Of a stretch of 61,436 bases of DNA, positions 52,405 to 61,325 are shown in pieces. The notes beneath the pieces were generated by a model. It searched no databases. It saw only the letters and a program-made list of their open reading frames with translations, and had not been told where the DNA came from. Each line of letters opens with the position of its first letter. The first letter of the stretch is position 1. Source of the stretch: Variovorax sp. CF079. GTDB lineage: Bacteria > Pseudomonadota > Gammaproteobacteria > Burkholderiales > Burkholderiaceae_C. Where the stretch lies: positions 1-61,436 of the forward strand of contig NZ_FMZU01000033.1 of assembly GCF_900101545.1 (NCBI RefSeq), written 5' to 3'. A program made the position numbers and the translations under genes.

Positions 52405-53250
52405 GTGCGTGCTCTCCGGATGCCAGCGAATGATCCAGCGCTCGGCCAGGGTCACGAGCAGGAAGAACAGGCCCGAGAGGCTCGCGCTCATGACGATCGC
52501 GGCGTACAGCAGCGGAGAGTCGAAGTTGAAAGTGGCCTGAAGAATCATGGCGCCGATGCCGACCGTGGCGCCCACCCATTCGCCGACCACCGCGCCGATC
52601 ACGCACATCGATGCCGCGATGCGCAGGGCCGAGAACAGATAGGGCAGCGCGTTCAGGAGCCGCAGGCGGAAGAAGATCTCCGTCTTGCTGGCCGACAGCA
52701 CGCGCATCAGCTCCATGGCCTGCGGGTTCACCGATTCGAGGCCGCGCACCATGTTCACCAGCGTCGGGAAGAAACACACCAGCGCCGCGATGGTGATCTT
52801 CGGCTCCATGCCGTTGCCCATGATCAGCACCAGCACCGGGGCCTTGGCCACCAGCGGCACGGCGTTAAACATCAGCACCACCGGGAAGAAGATGTCCTGC
52901 AGCGTCTTGTTGTGCACGAAGACCGTCGCGATCGCGATCGCGGCGAGGTTGCCCAGCAGGAAGCCGCCGGCCGCCTCCATCGCGGTGGGGATCAGGTTGT
53001 CGAGCAGCACGGCGCGCTTGGCGTAGAGCGTTTCGAGCACTGCCCATGGCGTGGGCGCGATGAAGGGCTTGACGTCGAAGATCGCGATGACGGCCCACCA
53101 CAGCACGACGAGGCCGACGATGCCGAGCGCCGGCAGGATGCGGCGGCGCCAGACGCGCCGCTGGCGCGCTGCGGCCCAGGCGAGGTACTCGGGGTCGGCG
53201 GGAACTTGAGCCAGGCCGGTCACCGGCGTATCGATGGAACTGGTGGTCAT
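52402..53250 (-). CDS. ABC importer permease (SsuC/TauC type)
   Basis: A 282-residue inner-membrane permease with about six helices (first at ILPALGIVGLVVLWWAVIAI) and a coupling motif VNPQAMELMRVLSASKTEIFFRLRLLNALPYL. It belongs to the nitrate/sulfonate/taurine and NMT1-type importers. It works with the ATPase and binding protein upstream. The TAG stop is the last three bases of the 169-bp inverted repeat, so the original C-terminus may have been changed by its insertion. Confidence 0.87.
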   Translation of the reverse strand: MTTSSIDTPVTGLAQVPADPEYLAWAAARQRRVWRRRILPALGIVGLVVLWWAVIAIFDVKPFIAPTPWAVLETLYAKRAVLLDNLIPTAMEAAGGFLLGNLAAIAIATVFVHNKTLQDIFFPVVLMFNAVPLVAKAPVLVLIMGNGMEPKITIAALVCFFPTLVNMVRGLESVNPQAMELMRVLSASKTEIFFRLRLLNALPYLFSALRIAASMCVIGAVVGEWVGATVGIGAMILQATFNFDSPLLYAAIVMSASLSGLFFLLVTLAERWIIRWHPESTH

Positions 53251-53262
53251 GGGGGCCTCCCG

Positions 53263-54048
53263 TCAGCAGGTTTCCAGCACGCGCCGCAAGTGCGCGGTGA
53301 GGCGCACGAACTCGGGGGTCTCGCGGATGTCCAGCGTCCGGTCTTCGGGCAGCTCGACCGGCACGATCTCGCGCACGCGGCCCGGATTGGCGGCCAGCAT
53401 CAGCACGCGCTGGCCCAGATAGGCGGCCTCATGGATGCTGTGGGTGACGAACAGGATCGTCACGCCGGTTTCCTTCCAGACGCGCCGGATCTCCTCGTTG
53501 AGCCGGTCGCGCGTGATCTCGTCGAGCGCGCCGAAGGGCTCGTCCATCAGCAGGATCTTCGGGTCGCTGGCCAGTGCGCGCGCAATCGACACGCGCTGGC
53601 GCTGGCCGCCCGACAGCTCATGGGGCCAGGCCTGCGCCTTGTCCTTCAGGCCGACCAGTTCGAGCAGCTCCTGCGGCGAGCGGCGTCCCTTGCGGCTCGC
53701 GCCGCCGCCCACCTGCAGCGGCAGCTCGACGTTCTGCAGCGCCGTGCGCCACGGCAAGAGCGCCGCATCCTGGAACACGAAGCCGATGTCGCGGTTCTTG
53801 CGCGCGGCCTGCGGCGTCGCGGAGAGCACCTCGATCCTTCCGCGGCTCGGCTCCAGCAGGTCGGCAACCACGCGCAGGAAGGTGGACTTGCCGCAGCCCG
53901 AGGGGCCGAGCAAGGTCAGGAACTCTCCGTGAGCGACGTCGAGGTCCAGGCTCTTGATCGCAGTCACGTCGCGGCGCTCGGTGAAGAAGCGCATGCCGAT
54001 GTCGCGACAGGAGATCGCGGGCGAGGCGTTCGTCAGAACGGCAGCCAT
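53263..54048 (-). CDS. ABC importer ATPase (SsuB/TauB type)
   Basis: A 261-residue ATPase: Walker A GPSGCGKST near 50, signature LSGGQRQRVSIARAL near 145, Walker B ILLMDEPFGALD, and His switch FVTHSIHEA. It powers the neighbouring permease. It is 12 bases from the permease and four from the binding-protein gene. The family imports sulfonates, nitrate, taurine and thiamine precursors; here the catabolic neighbours suggest an organic acid. Confidence 0.9.
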   Translation of the reverse strand: MAAVLTNASPAISCRDIGMRFFTERRDVTAIKSLDLDVAHGEFLTLLGPSGCGKSTFLRVVADLLEPSRGRIEVLSATPQAARKNRDIGFVFQDAALLPWRTALQNVELPLQVGGGASRKGRRSPQELLELVGLKDKAQAWPHELSGGQRQRVSIARALASDPKILLMDEPFGALDEITRDRLNEEIRRVWKETGVTILFVTHSIHEAAYLGQRVLMLAANPGRVREIVPVELPEDRTLDIRETPEFVRLTAHLRRVLETC

Positions 54049-54052
54049 GGCA

Positions 54053-55081
54053 TCACGCCTTCGTCCGCGCGGCCGCGCTCGCCTTGAGGCCGTCGAGCCA
54101 CAGCACGTCTTCCACCTTCGGCGTGCGCGCGGTGAACTGGCCCAGCTCCGCGTACATCGAGATCTGTTCCTGCCAGACCGCCGCGTCCATCGCGCCCCAG
54201 CCCTGCGTCTGCGCCAGACCGCCGAAGCTGTACTCGAGCATCACGTCGACCGCCACGCGTTCGTCCTCGCGCTTGAGGTTGGGGTATTCCTTGACCAGCA
54301 GGTCGACCGCTTCGTCGCGGTTGGCCTTCACATGCTGCCAGCCGCGGGCGGTGGCGCGCAGGAAGGCTTCGATGACCTTGGGCTGCGTCTCGAGCGTCTT
54401 GGTCGACGCGTAGTACGGCAGCGCGTAGAGCTTCACGCCCGAGTCCCACAGCGTCAGGTCGACGCGCTCCGGGCCCAGCACCTTGAGCGCCGTCGTGCTG
54501 GTGAGCCAGCCGGTGACCACATCGACCTGGCCCGTCAGCAGCGGCGACATGTCGGCGCCGATGGTGACGACCTTGACCTCCTTCTCCGGAATCTTGTTCT
54601 TCGCCAGCAGAGCACGCAGCAGCACGGCCGCCGTCGACGGGAGGCCCACCCGCTTGCCGACCAGGTCGGCCGGCTTGCGCACCGGGTTCTTGGCCAGCGA
54701 GAAGAAGGTGAAGGGGTGCTTCTGCGCGCCGACGGCGAAGCACTTGATCGGCAGGCCCTGCGAGACCGCGAGCATGACGGACGGGCTCGAGGAGACCTGC
54801 CCCAGCTCGTAGCGTCCCGAGGCGACGATGGCCACGCCATCGATGTTGGGGCCGCCGGGCTGGATCGCGAAATCGATGCCTTCCTGTTCGTAGAAGCCCA
54901 GCCGCTTGGCAACCACTTCGCCGATCTGGTTGACACCGACGATCCAGCCGAGCTGCATGTTGATGCGCGCCTTGCCCTGCGCGAACGCGTCGATCGACAG
55001 CAGGCCGCCCGCCGAAAGTCCGCCGGCAATGAGCGAGGTCTTGAGCAGGCTTCGGCGGCCGGAGTCGTGGAGATGGGCCAT
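54053..55081 (-). CDS. ABC importer substrate-binding protein (NMT1/SsuA-like)
   Basis: A 342-residue binding protein with a twin-arginine-like signal RRSLLKTSLIAGG at about 9-21 and cleavage after DAFA near 34. The mature part has INMQLGWIVGVNQIGEVVAKRLGFYEQEGID and FAIQPGGPNIDGVAIVASGRYELGQ, matching NMT1/THI5-like and SsuA-type proteins that bind aromatic or heterocyclic ligands and sulfonates. First gene of the unit running down to the LysR gene. The ATG at 55081 gives the full signal; the upstream MHQKEP start is less likely. Confidence 0.87.
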   Translation of the reverse strand: MAHLHDSGRRSLLKTSLIAGGLSAGGLLSIDAFAQGKARINMQLGWIVGVNQIGEVVAKRLGFYEQEGIDFAIQPGGPNIDGVAIVASGRYELGQVSSSPSVMLAVSQGLPIKCFAVGAQKHPFTFFSLAKNPVRKPADLVGKRVGLPSTAAVLLRALLAKNKIPEKEVKVVTIGADMSPLLTGQVDVVTGWLTSTTALKVLGPERVDLTLWDSGVKLYALPYYASTKTLETQPKVIEAFLRATARGWQHVKANRDEAVDLLVKEYPNLKREDERVAVDVMLEYSFGGLAQTQGWGAMDAAVWQEQISMYAELGQFTARTPKVEDVLWLDGLKASAAARTKA

Positions 55082-55155
55082 GGCAGGTTCCTTTTGATGC
55101 AAGAGGATGAAGGCAGTGGGCGGATGCTAGGAGCGGAGGGCGTTGCCTCCAAGAA

Positions 55156-55171
55156 CCGTTTTTCGCAACGG
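55156..55171. promoter_or_regulatory. CCGTT-N6-AACGG dyad before the ABC/flavin operon
   Basis: CCGTT (55156-55160) and AACGG (55167-55171) form a perfect inverted repeat 75 bases upstream of the binding-protein start. It is a fair candidate for the operator of the LysR protein at the far end of the operon. Short dyads can arise by chance. Confidence 0.35.
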
Positions 55172-55260
55172 GCGAGCTAAAAATTAGGGCGGAGTGCCAG
55201 GGCAGCGGCTCGCCCGAGGTGGCCGGCCTGTTTCAGGCCACGGACCCGCGTTGCCTTGCG

Positions 55261-56634
55261 TCAGCTCGGCCGCTCTCGCTGAAAGACCGGCTCGTCCGCC
55301 GCGGGCTGCGGCGGATCTTCATGCGCCGCAAGGCTGCGCGCGTGTCGCCCTGCCGCCTCGCGGAACGCGCCGGAGATCCGCTTGTCCCCGGCCGCGCTTT
55401 GCCAGAACGCGATGGCCAGTTTCCTGGCTGCGTCCCAAACCCGCAGCGTGTCTGCCGTGGGGACCAGCTTGCCTGGATCGAAGTCGTCCCGCGACACCAG
55501 TTCACCGGCCACGGGTGCATAGACCATGGGCAAGGTGTCATAGGCCGGCGCCAGCGCCCAGTTGCCCGATGGATCGATGACCAGCGAAATGTTCCCGTAA
55601 TGCCGGTCGGTATTGCCGATCAGTTGTCCGTATGCCTCCAGCAATCGAAGCCTGTCGGCATCGCTGGGGCGCATCAGGCCGCGCGTGCTCATGCGCTCCG
55701 CGGACGCGGCCCAGTTGTCGATCTGGCCGATGTACTCGTTGTCGAACGCGAGCAGGGAGACCATGCCGATGCGGCCGCGCGTGGTGCGGTCGAAGCGCTC
55801 CACTTCGAGCAGGGTGCGGCCGCCTGCAACGAAGATCCGCGTCCTCGCCGCCGGAACGCCAGCCGCGTTCAAGGTGGAGAGGGCCAGGTGCTCGCACACC
55901 AGGAGGTCGGCCCACCGTTGCTCGGGCGCAGAGTCCCCTGCGGGCGAGAACTTCACGATCACCGGCCGGCCGTCCTCGCGAACGGTGCAGAACTTGGGCT
56001 GTTCGCCACCCGCGGAGGAACCGGGCAGGGCGCCGTGCATCGCGGCCTCGGCCAACTCGGGGTACAGATCCGGCGACGCCCGATCGGCCGGGCCTGCGTG
56101 CATGTAGCGCTCGAACGACCCGGCTCCAAGGATCAGGTTGCCGGGCAAGTCATCACCGGCTTGGCTCAGGGCTCTCAGGACGTCGTCATCCGTCCAGTGA
56201 TCGGGGTTGTCGGCAAGGTGGAGTTCCTTCCGGGCATGCGCGAATGCGCGTCCGAGGAAACCTTGCGGCCGCATGTCGGCCAGGAACCACGGCAGGCCAT
56301 CGTGAAGCTGCGCACGAGTGGGCTCGAACTCCTCGACCCAGCATCGACCTCTGACCGCAGGAATCAAGGTGCCGAACACGGCGGCCTTTCCGGTGCCGTC
56401 CACCTTCATGATCGGGATGGTGCCGGTGGTGCTTATGCCCTCCACGCGGCGCGGCATGACATAGGCCTGATTCCGTGCGCGGCCGACCTTGAGCACCTCG
56501 CCCGCCGAAAGAAGCGGCGCGAGCGCACGCGAAATGGAGGCTTGGCTTGCACCGCAGACCTGCTGCAGCTCAGCGCTGCGCGCGGCGCCAGCGGTACGCA
56601 GCGCCTGTCGAACGCGCTCGGTAAGTTCGCTCAT
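55261..56634 (-). CDS. yjjJ: HipA-like serine/threonine kinase of the YjjJ type
   Basis: A 457-residue protein with an N-terminal winged helix (about 1-60; SAELQQVCGASQASISRALAPLLSAGEVLKV) fused to a HipA kinase domain (about 200-430): ATP loop SSAGGEQPKF, Lys near 228 in VIVKFS, hinge LLEVERFDR, catalytic IGNTDRHYGNISL (Asp343, Asn348) and metal AYDTLPM (Asp366). E. coli YjjJ has this plan and no separate HipB antitoxin. Kinases of this group phosphorylate a translation factor or tRNA-synthetase target. Direct repeats overlap its start and promoter. ATG chosen at 56634. Confidence 0.87.
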   Translation of the reverse strand: MSELTERVRQALRTAGAARSAELQQVCGASQASISRALAPLLSAGEVLKVGRARNQAYVMPRRVEGISTTGTIPIMKVDGTGKAAVFGTLIPAVRGRCWVEEFEPTRAQLHDGLPWFLADMRPQGFLGRAFAHARKELHLADNPDHWTDDDVLRALSQAGDDLPGNLILGAGSFERYMHAGPADRASPDLYPELAEAAMHGALPGSSAGGEQPKFCTVREDGRPVIVKFSPAGDSAPEQRWADLLVCEHLALSTLNAAGVPAARTRIFVAGGRTLLEVERFDRTTRGRIGMVSLLAFDNEYIGQIDNWAASAERMSTRGLMRPSDADRLRLLEAYGQLIGNTDRHYGNISLVIDPSGNWALAPAYDTLPMVYAPVAGELVSRDDFDPGKLVPTADTLRVWDAARKLAIAFWQSAAGDKRISGAFREAAGRHARSLAAHEDPPQPAADEPVFQRERPS

Positions 56635-56635
56635 G

Positions 56636-56712
56636 TGAATAGATCGAACCTGCGGACACACCTCTTGCAAGTCGACTTCGGAATATAAAAATGAATAGAT
56701 TAATGAATAGAT
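56636..56712. promoter_or_regulatory. TGAATAGAT repeats at the promoter of the HipA-like gene
   Basis: Three copies of TGAATAGAT: 56636-56644 (two bases before the start codon on the coding strand), 56692-56700 and 56704-56712. The last two are 12 bases apart, about one turn. The stretch is AT-rich in a GC-rich background. Candidate operators for the kinase's own winged helix. The final copies also overlap the stop of livM. Confidence 0.5.
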
Positions 56713-57749
56713 TCTAGTACCCTATCTGATGGGGCGCTGCCCAGCAGCACCCGCTGCGTCGGAAACAGCGACCACCCCCAGCGCTGCTGCGCGTAGCCCC
56801 AGAGCCCCTGCTTGAAGAAGATGGTGACCACGATCGCCAGCAGGCCGAGGCCCAGCAGGTACCAGGTGCCGTAGTCGCTGAAGAACTTGTTGAGCGCCCA
56901 GAAGATGAGCGCACCCACCAGCGGCCCCTCGATGCGGCCGATGCCGCCGATCACCACCATGAAGATGGCGAAGGCGGTCCAGTTCACGCTGAAGGCGGCG
57001 TCGGGGCTGATGCGCAGGTTGCCGACGAAATAGAGCGCGCCCGCCAGGCCGGCGCCGAAGGCCGCGACCACGTACACCGCGAGCTTCATGCGCACGACAG
57101 GGATGCCCTGCGATTCGGCGGCGACTTCGTTGTCGCGAATGGCGAGCAGCGCCAGCCCGCGCTTGCTGCGCAGGAACAGGTAGACCAGTGCGATCGCCGC
57201 CACCACGCAAGCCAGCGCCATCCAGTAGGTCACGCTCTCGCGCGTGGCGCGCTCGATGCCGCGCAGGGCGGTGAGCGTGGTGCCCGAGCCGCCGCCCACG
57301 ACCGAGACGTTGGCGAAGCTCAGGCGGAACACCTCGGCGATGACCCAGGTGCCGATCGCGAAGTAGCCGCCCGAGAGGCGGAAGGCGACGAAGGACACCG
57401 GCACCGCGATGGCCCCAGCCGCCAGCGCGCCGAGCGGAATGGCGATGAAGGGGTTGACGCCGGCGAAGTTGCCGAGCATCAGCATCACGTAGCCGCCGAA
57501 ACCGAAGAAGGCCTGCTGGCCGATGCTGACCATGCCGCCGTACCCGGCGAGCAGGTTCCACATCATCGCGAAGATGAAGTAGCAGGCGATCTCGACGAAC
57601 TCGCGCATCCAGCTCGATTCGCCCCAGAAGGGCAGGCTGGCGGCAAGGGCGACCAGCACCGCCGCCACCATCAGCGCGGCGCGGCTCGCGGCTGTACTGC
57701 GCACGACGTCGAACGCCGGGTTCGGGGTCAAGACCGGATTCCTGGTCAT
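56700..57749 (-). CDS. livM: branched-chain amino acid-type ABC permease (LivM)
   Basis: A 349-residue permease with eight to ten helices, including IACYFIFAMMWNLLAGYGGMVSIGQQAFFGFGGYV and LALLAIRDNEVAAESQGIPVVRMKL, the LivM signature. It forms a heterodimer with LivH. Last gene of the five-gene importer operon, with a four-base gap after livH. The stop overlaps the repeats upstream of the HipA-like gene. Liv importers also move aromatic and aliphatic amides and acids. Confidence 0.9.
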   Translation of the reverse strand: MTRNPVLTPNPAFDVVRSTAASRAALMVAAVLVALAASLPFWGESSWMREFVEIACYFIFAMMWNLLAGYGGMVSIGQQAFFGFGGYVMLMLGNFAGVNPFIAIPLGALAAGAIAVPVSFVAFRLSGGYFAIGTWVIAEVFRLSFANVSVVGGGSGTTLTALRGIERATRESVTYWMALACVVAAIALVYLFLRSKRGLALLAIRDNEVAAESQGIPVVRMKLAVYVVAAFGAGLAGALYFVGNLRISPDAAFSVNWTAFAIFMVVIGGIGRIEGPLVGALIFWALNKFFSDYGTWYLLGLGLLAIVVTIFFKQGLWGYAQQRWGWSLFPTQRVLLGSAPSDRVLESIH

Positions 57750-57753
57750 TGCA

Positions 57754-58614
57754 TCAGCCTCGCGTTTTCGGAAAGAGCCCTTGCGGCCTGAGCACCAGCA
57801 CCAGCAGGAAGACGATGTGCCCGACCCAGATGCCCCAGCCCGGGTCGAGTCGGAAGCCGATCTGCTGCGTGATGCCGAGGATCATTGCGCCCGCGAGCGT
57901 GCCCCAGAAGGAGCCCATGCCGCCGATGATCACGGCCTCGAAGGCGAACAGCAGCAACAGCGGCCCGTCCGAGGGTGACACCGTCGTGCGCATGCCCTGC
58001 AGCACGCCGGCCACCGCGATCAGCACGAAGGCGATGGCGGTCGCGAAGGCGTAGACCTTCCTCGCGTTGAGGCCCATGAGTTCGGCGATCTCGCGGTCGT
58101 CCGACACCGCCCGAAACGAGCGGCCGAGCGCCGTGCGCGCGAAGAGCCATTGCAGCGCCGCCGTCGCGGCAACCGCGATGGCGAGCACCACCAGCGGCAG
58201 CACGCCCAGCGACAGCGACTCGCCGATGCGAAGCCCAAGCGTGTTGAGGCCGCCGGTCTCGATCGAGCGCGGATCGGCTGAGAACAGTTCCAAGAGCAGG
58301 TTCTGGATCACGATCGAGAGGCCGAAGGTCACGACCAGCGAGGGCAGCGGGTCCTTGCCCAGCGTGCCGTTGAGCACGTAGCGCTGCAGCGCATAGCCGA
58401 AGCCGAAGGCCAGCGGCAGCACCGCCAGCGCGACCAGGAAGGGCGCACCGCCCACGAGCGTGGTGCCGGCGATCACCGCGAAGGCGCCGAGGATGATGAA
58501 GTCGCCCTGCGCGGTGTTGGTGAGCCGCATGACACCGAACATCAGCGACTGGCCGAGCGCGAAGAGGGTGTAGAGACCGCCGAGCAGGATGCCTTGGAGC
58601 AGGGTTTCAAGCAC
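57754..58614 (-). CDS. livH: branched-chain amino acid-type ABC permease (LivH)
   Basis: A 286-residue permease with about eight helices. Marks are LETLLQGILLGGLYTLFALGQSLMFGVMRLTNTAQGDFIILGA at the start and GRSFRAVSDDREIAELMGLNARKVYAFATAIAFVL, the LivH coupling region. Partners with LivM. Lies three bases after livF. The substrate depends on the binding protein. Confidence 0.9.
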   Translation of the reverse strand: MLETLLQGILLGGLYTLFALGQSLMFGVMRLTNTAQGDFIILGAFAVIAGTTLVGGAPFLVALAVLPLAFGFGYALQRYVLNGTLGKDPLPSLVVTFGLSIVIQNLLLELFSADPRSIETGGLNTLGLRIGESLSLGVLPLVVLAIAVAATAALQWLFARTALGRSFRAVSDDREIAELMGLNARKVYAFATAIAFVLIAVAGVLQGMRTTVSPSDGPLLLLFAFEAVIIGGMGSFWGTLAGAMILGITQQIGFRLDPGWGIWVGHIVFLLVLVLRPQGLFPKTRG

Positions 58615-58617
58615 GGC

Positions 58618-59319
58618 TCAGACTCCGAAGTACGCCGCCGAGATCTGGTCCCGCGTGAGCGCGTCCGATCGGCCCGCGAGCGACACGCGCCCCTCCTGCA
58701 GGCAATAGATGCGCTGCGACACGCGCTGCGCCATGCTCACGTCCTGCTCGACGATCACCACCGTCATGCCTTCGCGGGTGATGGCCGGCATGGCGGCGTA
58801 GATCTCGCGGATCACGATCGGCGCCAGGCCCAGCGAGAGCTCGTCGCACAAGAGCACCTCGGGGTTGCTCATCAGCGCACGGCCCAGCGCCACCATCTGC
58901 TGCTGGCCGCCCGAGAGCGAGGTGCCGGGTTCGTGCCGTTTCTCGGCGAGGATGGGGAACAGCGCGTAGAGGCGCTGCAGGTTCCACGGCCCTTTGCGGC
59001 CCGCGTGGCCGCCGATCAGCAGGTTCTCCTCCACGCTGAGGCTGGAGAACAGGCGCCGGCCCTCGGGCACCATCGCCAGCCCGCGCTTGACGATCTCGCC
59101 GGGCGCGAGGCCGCCGATGGCCTCGCCCTTGAAGTGCACCGCCTCGCGCGGCGCGCGCACCAGGCCCGTGAGGCACTTGAGCAGCGTGGACTTGCCCGCG
59201 CCGTTGGCACCGATGACCGCGACCAACTCGCCCTGCGCGAGCTCGAAGTCGATGCCGAAGAGCGCCTGGGCATCGCCATAGAAGGCCTTCAGGCCTCGGG
59301 CTTCGAGCAGCTTCGTCAT
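58618..59319 (-). CDS. livF: ABC importer ATPase (LivF)
   Basis: A 233-residue ATPase with Walker A IGANGAGKST near 37, signature LSGGQQQMVALGRAL near 133 and Walker B VLLCDELSLGLAP. The motif RLFSSLSVEENLLIGGH is characteristic of LivF. Overlaps livG by four bases (ATGA). The open frame further upstream lies inside livG. Confidence 0.9.
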   Translation of the reverse strand: MTKLLEARGLKAFYGDAQALFGIDFELAQGELVAVIGANGAGKSTLLKCLTGLVRAPREAVHFKGEAIGGLAPGEIVKRGLAMVPEGRRLFSSLSVEENLLIGGHAGRKGPWNLQRLYALFPILAEKRHEPGTSLSGGQQQMVALGRALMSNPEVLLCDELSLGLAPIVIREIYAAMPAITREGMTVVIVEQDVSMAQRVSQRIYCLQEGRVSLAGRSDALTRDQISAAYFGV

Positions 59320-60035
59320 GCCTCCATCCCCATATAAACCCGCCGCACCTCCGGATCGCCCATCACCACCCGCGGCTCGCCTTCCGCCAGCTTCTGACCG
59401 AAGTTGATGACGAACAACCGATCCGCCAGCGAGAGCAGTGCATGCACCACGTGCTCGATCCAGATCATGGTCACGCCGCGCGCCTTGATCTGCTTGAGCT
59501 CTTCCACCAGTTGCTTCGCCTCGGGCTCGGTCAGCCCGCCCGCGATCTCGTCGAGCAGAAGCAGCCTGGGCCGCGTCGCGAGCGCACGCGCAAGCTCGAG
59601 CCGCTTGCGGTCGAGCAGGGTCAGACCGCCGGCCGGCTTGTTGGCATGGGCCATGAGGCCGGTCTCGGCCAGCACCTCCTGCGCCGTCTGCCAGGCCTCG
59701 CGCTCGGTCTGGCCGGCGCCGAAGCAGGCGGCCGTGACCAGGTTCTCGAACACGCTCATGTGGCCGAAGGGCTGCGGCACCTGGTAGCTGCGGCCGATGC
59801 CGGCATGGCAGCGCTGGTGGGGCTTGAGCGTGGTGACGTCGCGCCCTTCGTACTCCACGCGCCCAGCGTCGACGCGCACGTCGCCCGAGATCAGGTTGAA
59901 CAGCGTGGTCTTGCCCGCGCCGTTCGGCCCGAGGATGCCCAGCGTCTCGCCCTCGGCCACCGCGAGCGTGATGTCGTCGGTGACCTTGAGCGCGCCGTAG
60001 GACTTGCAGACGCCGTGCAGCGCGAGAAGCGTCAT
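59316..60035 (-). CDS. livG: ABC importer ATPase (LivG)
   Basis: A 239-residue ATPase with Walker A GPNGAGKTT, the LivG-specific GIGRSYQVPQPFGHMSVFENLV, and Walker B LLLLDEIAGGLTEPE. The signature motif is the divergent TLLDRKRLELARAL, with L-L-D in place of LSGG; LivG proteins often vary there. Overlaps the binding-protein gene by four bases. Confidence 0.9.
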   Translation of the reverse strand: MTLLALHGVCKSYGALKVTDDITLAVAEGETLGILGPNGAGKTTLFNLISGDVRVDAGRVEYEGRDVTTLKPHQRCHAGIGRSYQVPQPFGHMSVFENLVTAACFGAGQTEREAWQTAQEVLAETGLMAHANKPAGGLTLLDRKRLELARALATRPRLLLLDEIAGGLTEPEAKQLVEELKQIKARGVTMIWIEHVVHALLSLADRLFVINFGQKLAEGEPRVVMGDPEVRRVYMGMEA

Positions 60036-61285
60036 AGCGGCTTGAGGGTGCCGCCGGCCGGAATGCTCTTGGCCGCATCGTTGTTGACGATGGTCAGCTC
60101 GACCTTGTACTTCTGGCCCTTGTTCCACTGGCCCAGCACCAGCGGCGTCTTGCTCACGTTCTTGAACGGGCCCTGCCCGCCCCACTTCACCGGGCCGACC
60201 ACCGTGTCGAGCGAGGTGGCGGCGACCGCGTCGCGCACGTCGGCCGCCTTGGGCGACTTGGCGCGCGAGAGCGCGTTGGACGCGACTTCGAACAGCGCGT
60301 GCGCGAAGCCGATGGGCTGCGTCCATTGCTTCTTCGCGCCCGCCTCGTAGGCCTCGGCCAGCGACTTGGCGCTCTGCTTCGTGAGGCTCGAGGTGAAGGG
60401 ATGCCACGGGCTCCACCACACCTCGGTCGACAGGCCGTAGCCCAGATCGCCCAGCGCCTCGATCGCGCCCGGGAACAGGAGCGCCTTGCCCAGAGTGATG
60501 ACCTTGGGCCTGAAGCCCTGCTGCCGCGCCTGCGTGAGGAAGGTCTTGGCATCGGGCGGGATCACCACGCCGGTCACGATCTCGACGTTGTCGCGCTTGA
60601 AGGCCGCGATCTGCGCGCTGAAGTCCTGCGTACCGTTCTGGAAGCGGCCCGGGTCGGTGAGCGTGAAGCCCATCTGCGCCAGCGGCTTCGGGAAGCCGAG
60701 TTCCTTGTCGCCCCAGGCATTGCCGTCGCCGTCGTTGGGGAACAGGCCGCCGACCTTCTTGTTGGTCTCGACGGTTTTCCAGCCGTTGGTGAAGTTGGCG
60801 ATGACGTCCTCCAACCCCCAGAACAGGTGATAGGTCCAGTTGAAACCCTTGGCCGGATCGCCCTTGCGGCCGAAGAACCAGGGCTGCCACGGCACCACGC
60901 TGGAGACGCAGGGCACTTCGTTGAGCTCGCAGGCGTCGCTCACCGGATTCGCGGTCTCGGGCGTGCCGGCGGTCAGCACCAGCGCGACCTTGTCCTTGAG
61001 GATCAGATCGTTGGCGACCTCGCCCGCGCGGTTGGGATTGGACTGGCTGTCCTTCAGCACGATCTGCACCGCGTACTTCTTGCCGCCGACGCTGAGGCCG
61101 TCCTTGAAGGCCGTCTTCATCTGCTCGATGACCCACTTGTCGGCCTCGCCGAAGGGTGCGAGTGGCCCGGTCTGCGGCGACACGTAGCCGATCTTCAGCG
61201 TGTCGGCGGCGAACACCAGCGGCGCGGCGCCACTCGCGGCGAGCGCAGCCGCGGCCTGGGTGAACTGTCTGCGATTGAATGTCAT
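60032..61285 (-). CDS. ABC importer substrate-binding protein (LivK/aromatic-acid type)
   Basis: A 417-residue type I periplasmic binding protein with a signal peptide at 1-27 (Tat-like start FNRRQFTQAAAALAASGAAPLVFA). Mature part: LKIGYVSPQTGPLAPFGEADKWV, then VVIPPDAKTFLTQARQQGFRPKV, and TEVWWSPWHPFTSSLT. It is longer than LivK (about 345) and resembles binding proteins of Liv-like importers for aromatic acids, amides and ureas. First gene of the operon, with a strong GAAGGAG ribosome-binding site. An upstream start at 61318 is possible but weaker. The preceding alcohol dehydrogenase fragment hints at the same catabolic theme. Confidence 0.88.
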   Translation of the reverse strand: MTFNRRQFTQAAAALAASGAAPLVFAADTLKIGYVSPQTGPLAPFGEADKWVIEQMKTAFKDGLSVGGKKYAVQIVLKDSQSNPNRAGEVANDLILKDKVALVLTAGTPETANPVSDACELNEVPCVSSVVPWQPWFFGRKGDPAKGFNWTYHLFWGLEDVIANFTNGWKTVETNKKVGGLFPNDGDGNAWGDKELGFPKPLAQMGFTLTDPGRFQNGTQDFSAQIAAFKRDNVEIVTGVVIPPDAKTFLTQARQQGFRPKVITLGKALLFPGAIEALGDLGYGLSTEVWWSPWHPFTSSLTKQSAKSLAEAYEAGAKKQWTQPIGFAHALFEVASNALSRAKSPKAADVRDAVAATSLDTVVGPVKWGGQGPFKNVSKTPLVLGQWNKGQKYKVELTIVNNDAAKSIPAGGTLKPL

Positions 61286-61325
61286 GGTTGTCTCCTTCTT
61301 TTGCTTCTCTTCTTGCACAAGGGAT

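Noticed and set aside
55225..55239. GGCCTG-TTT-CAGGCC hairpin as terminator of the HipA-like gene
   Set aside because: A six-base stem with no following T-run is weak evidence; such hairpins are common in GC-rich DNA.
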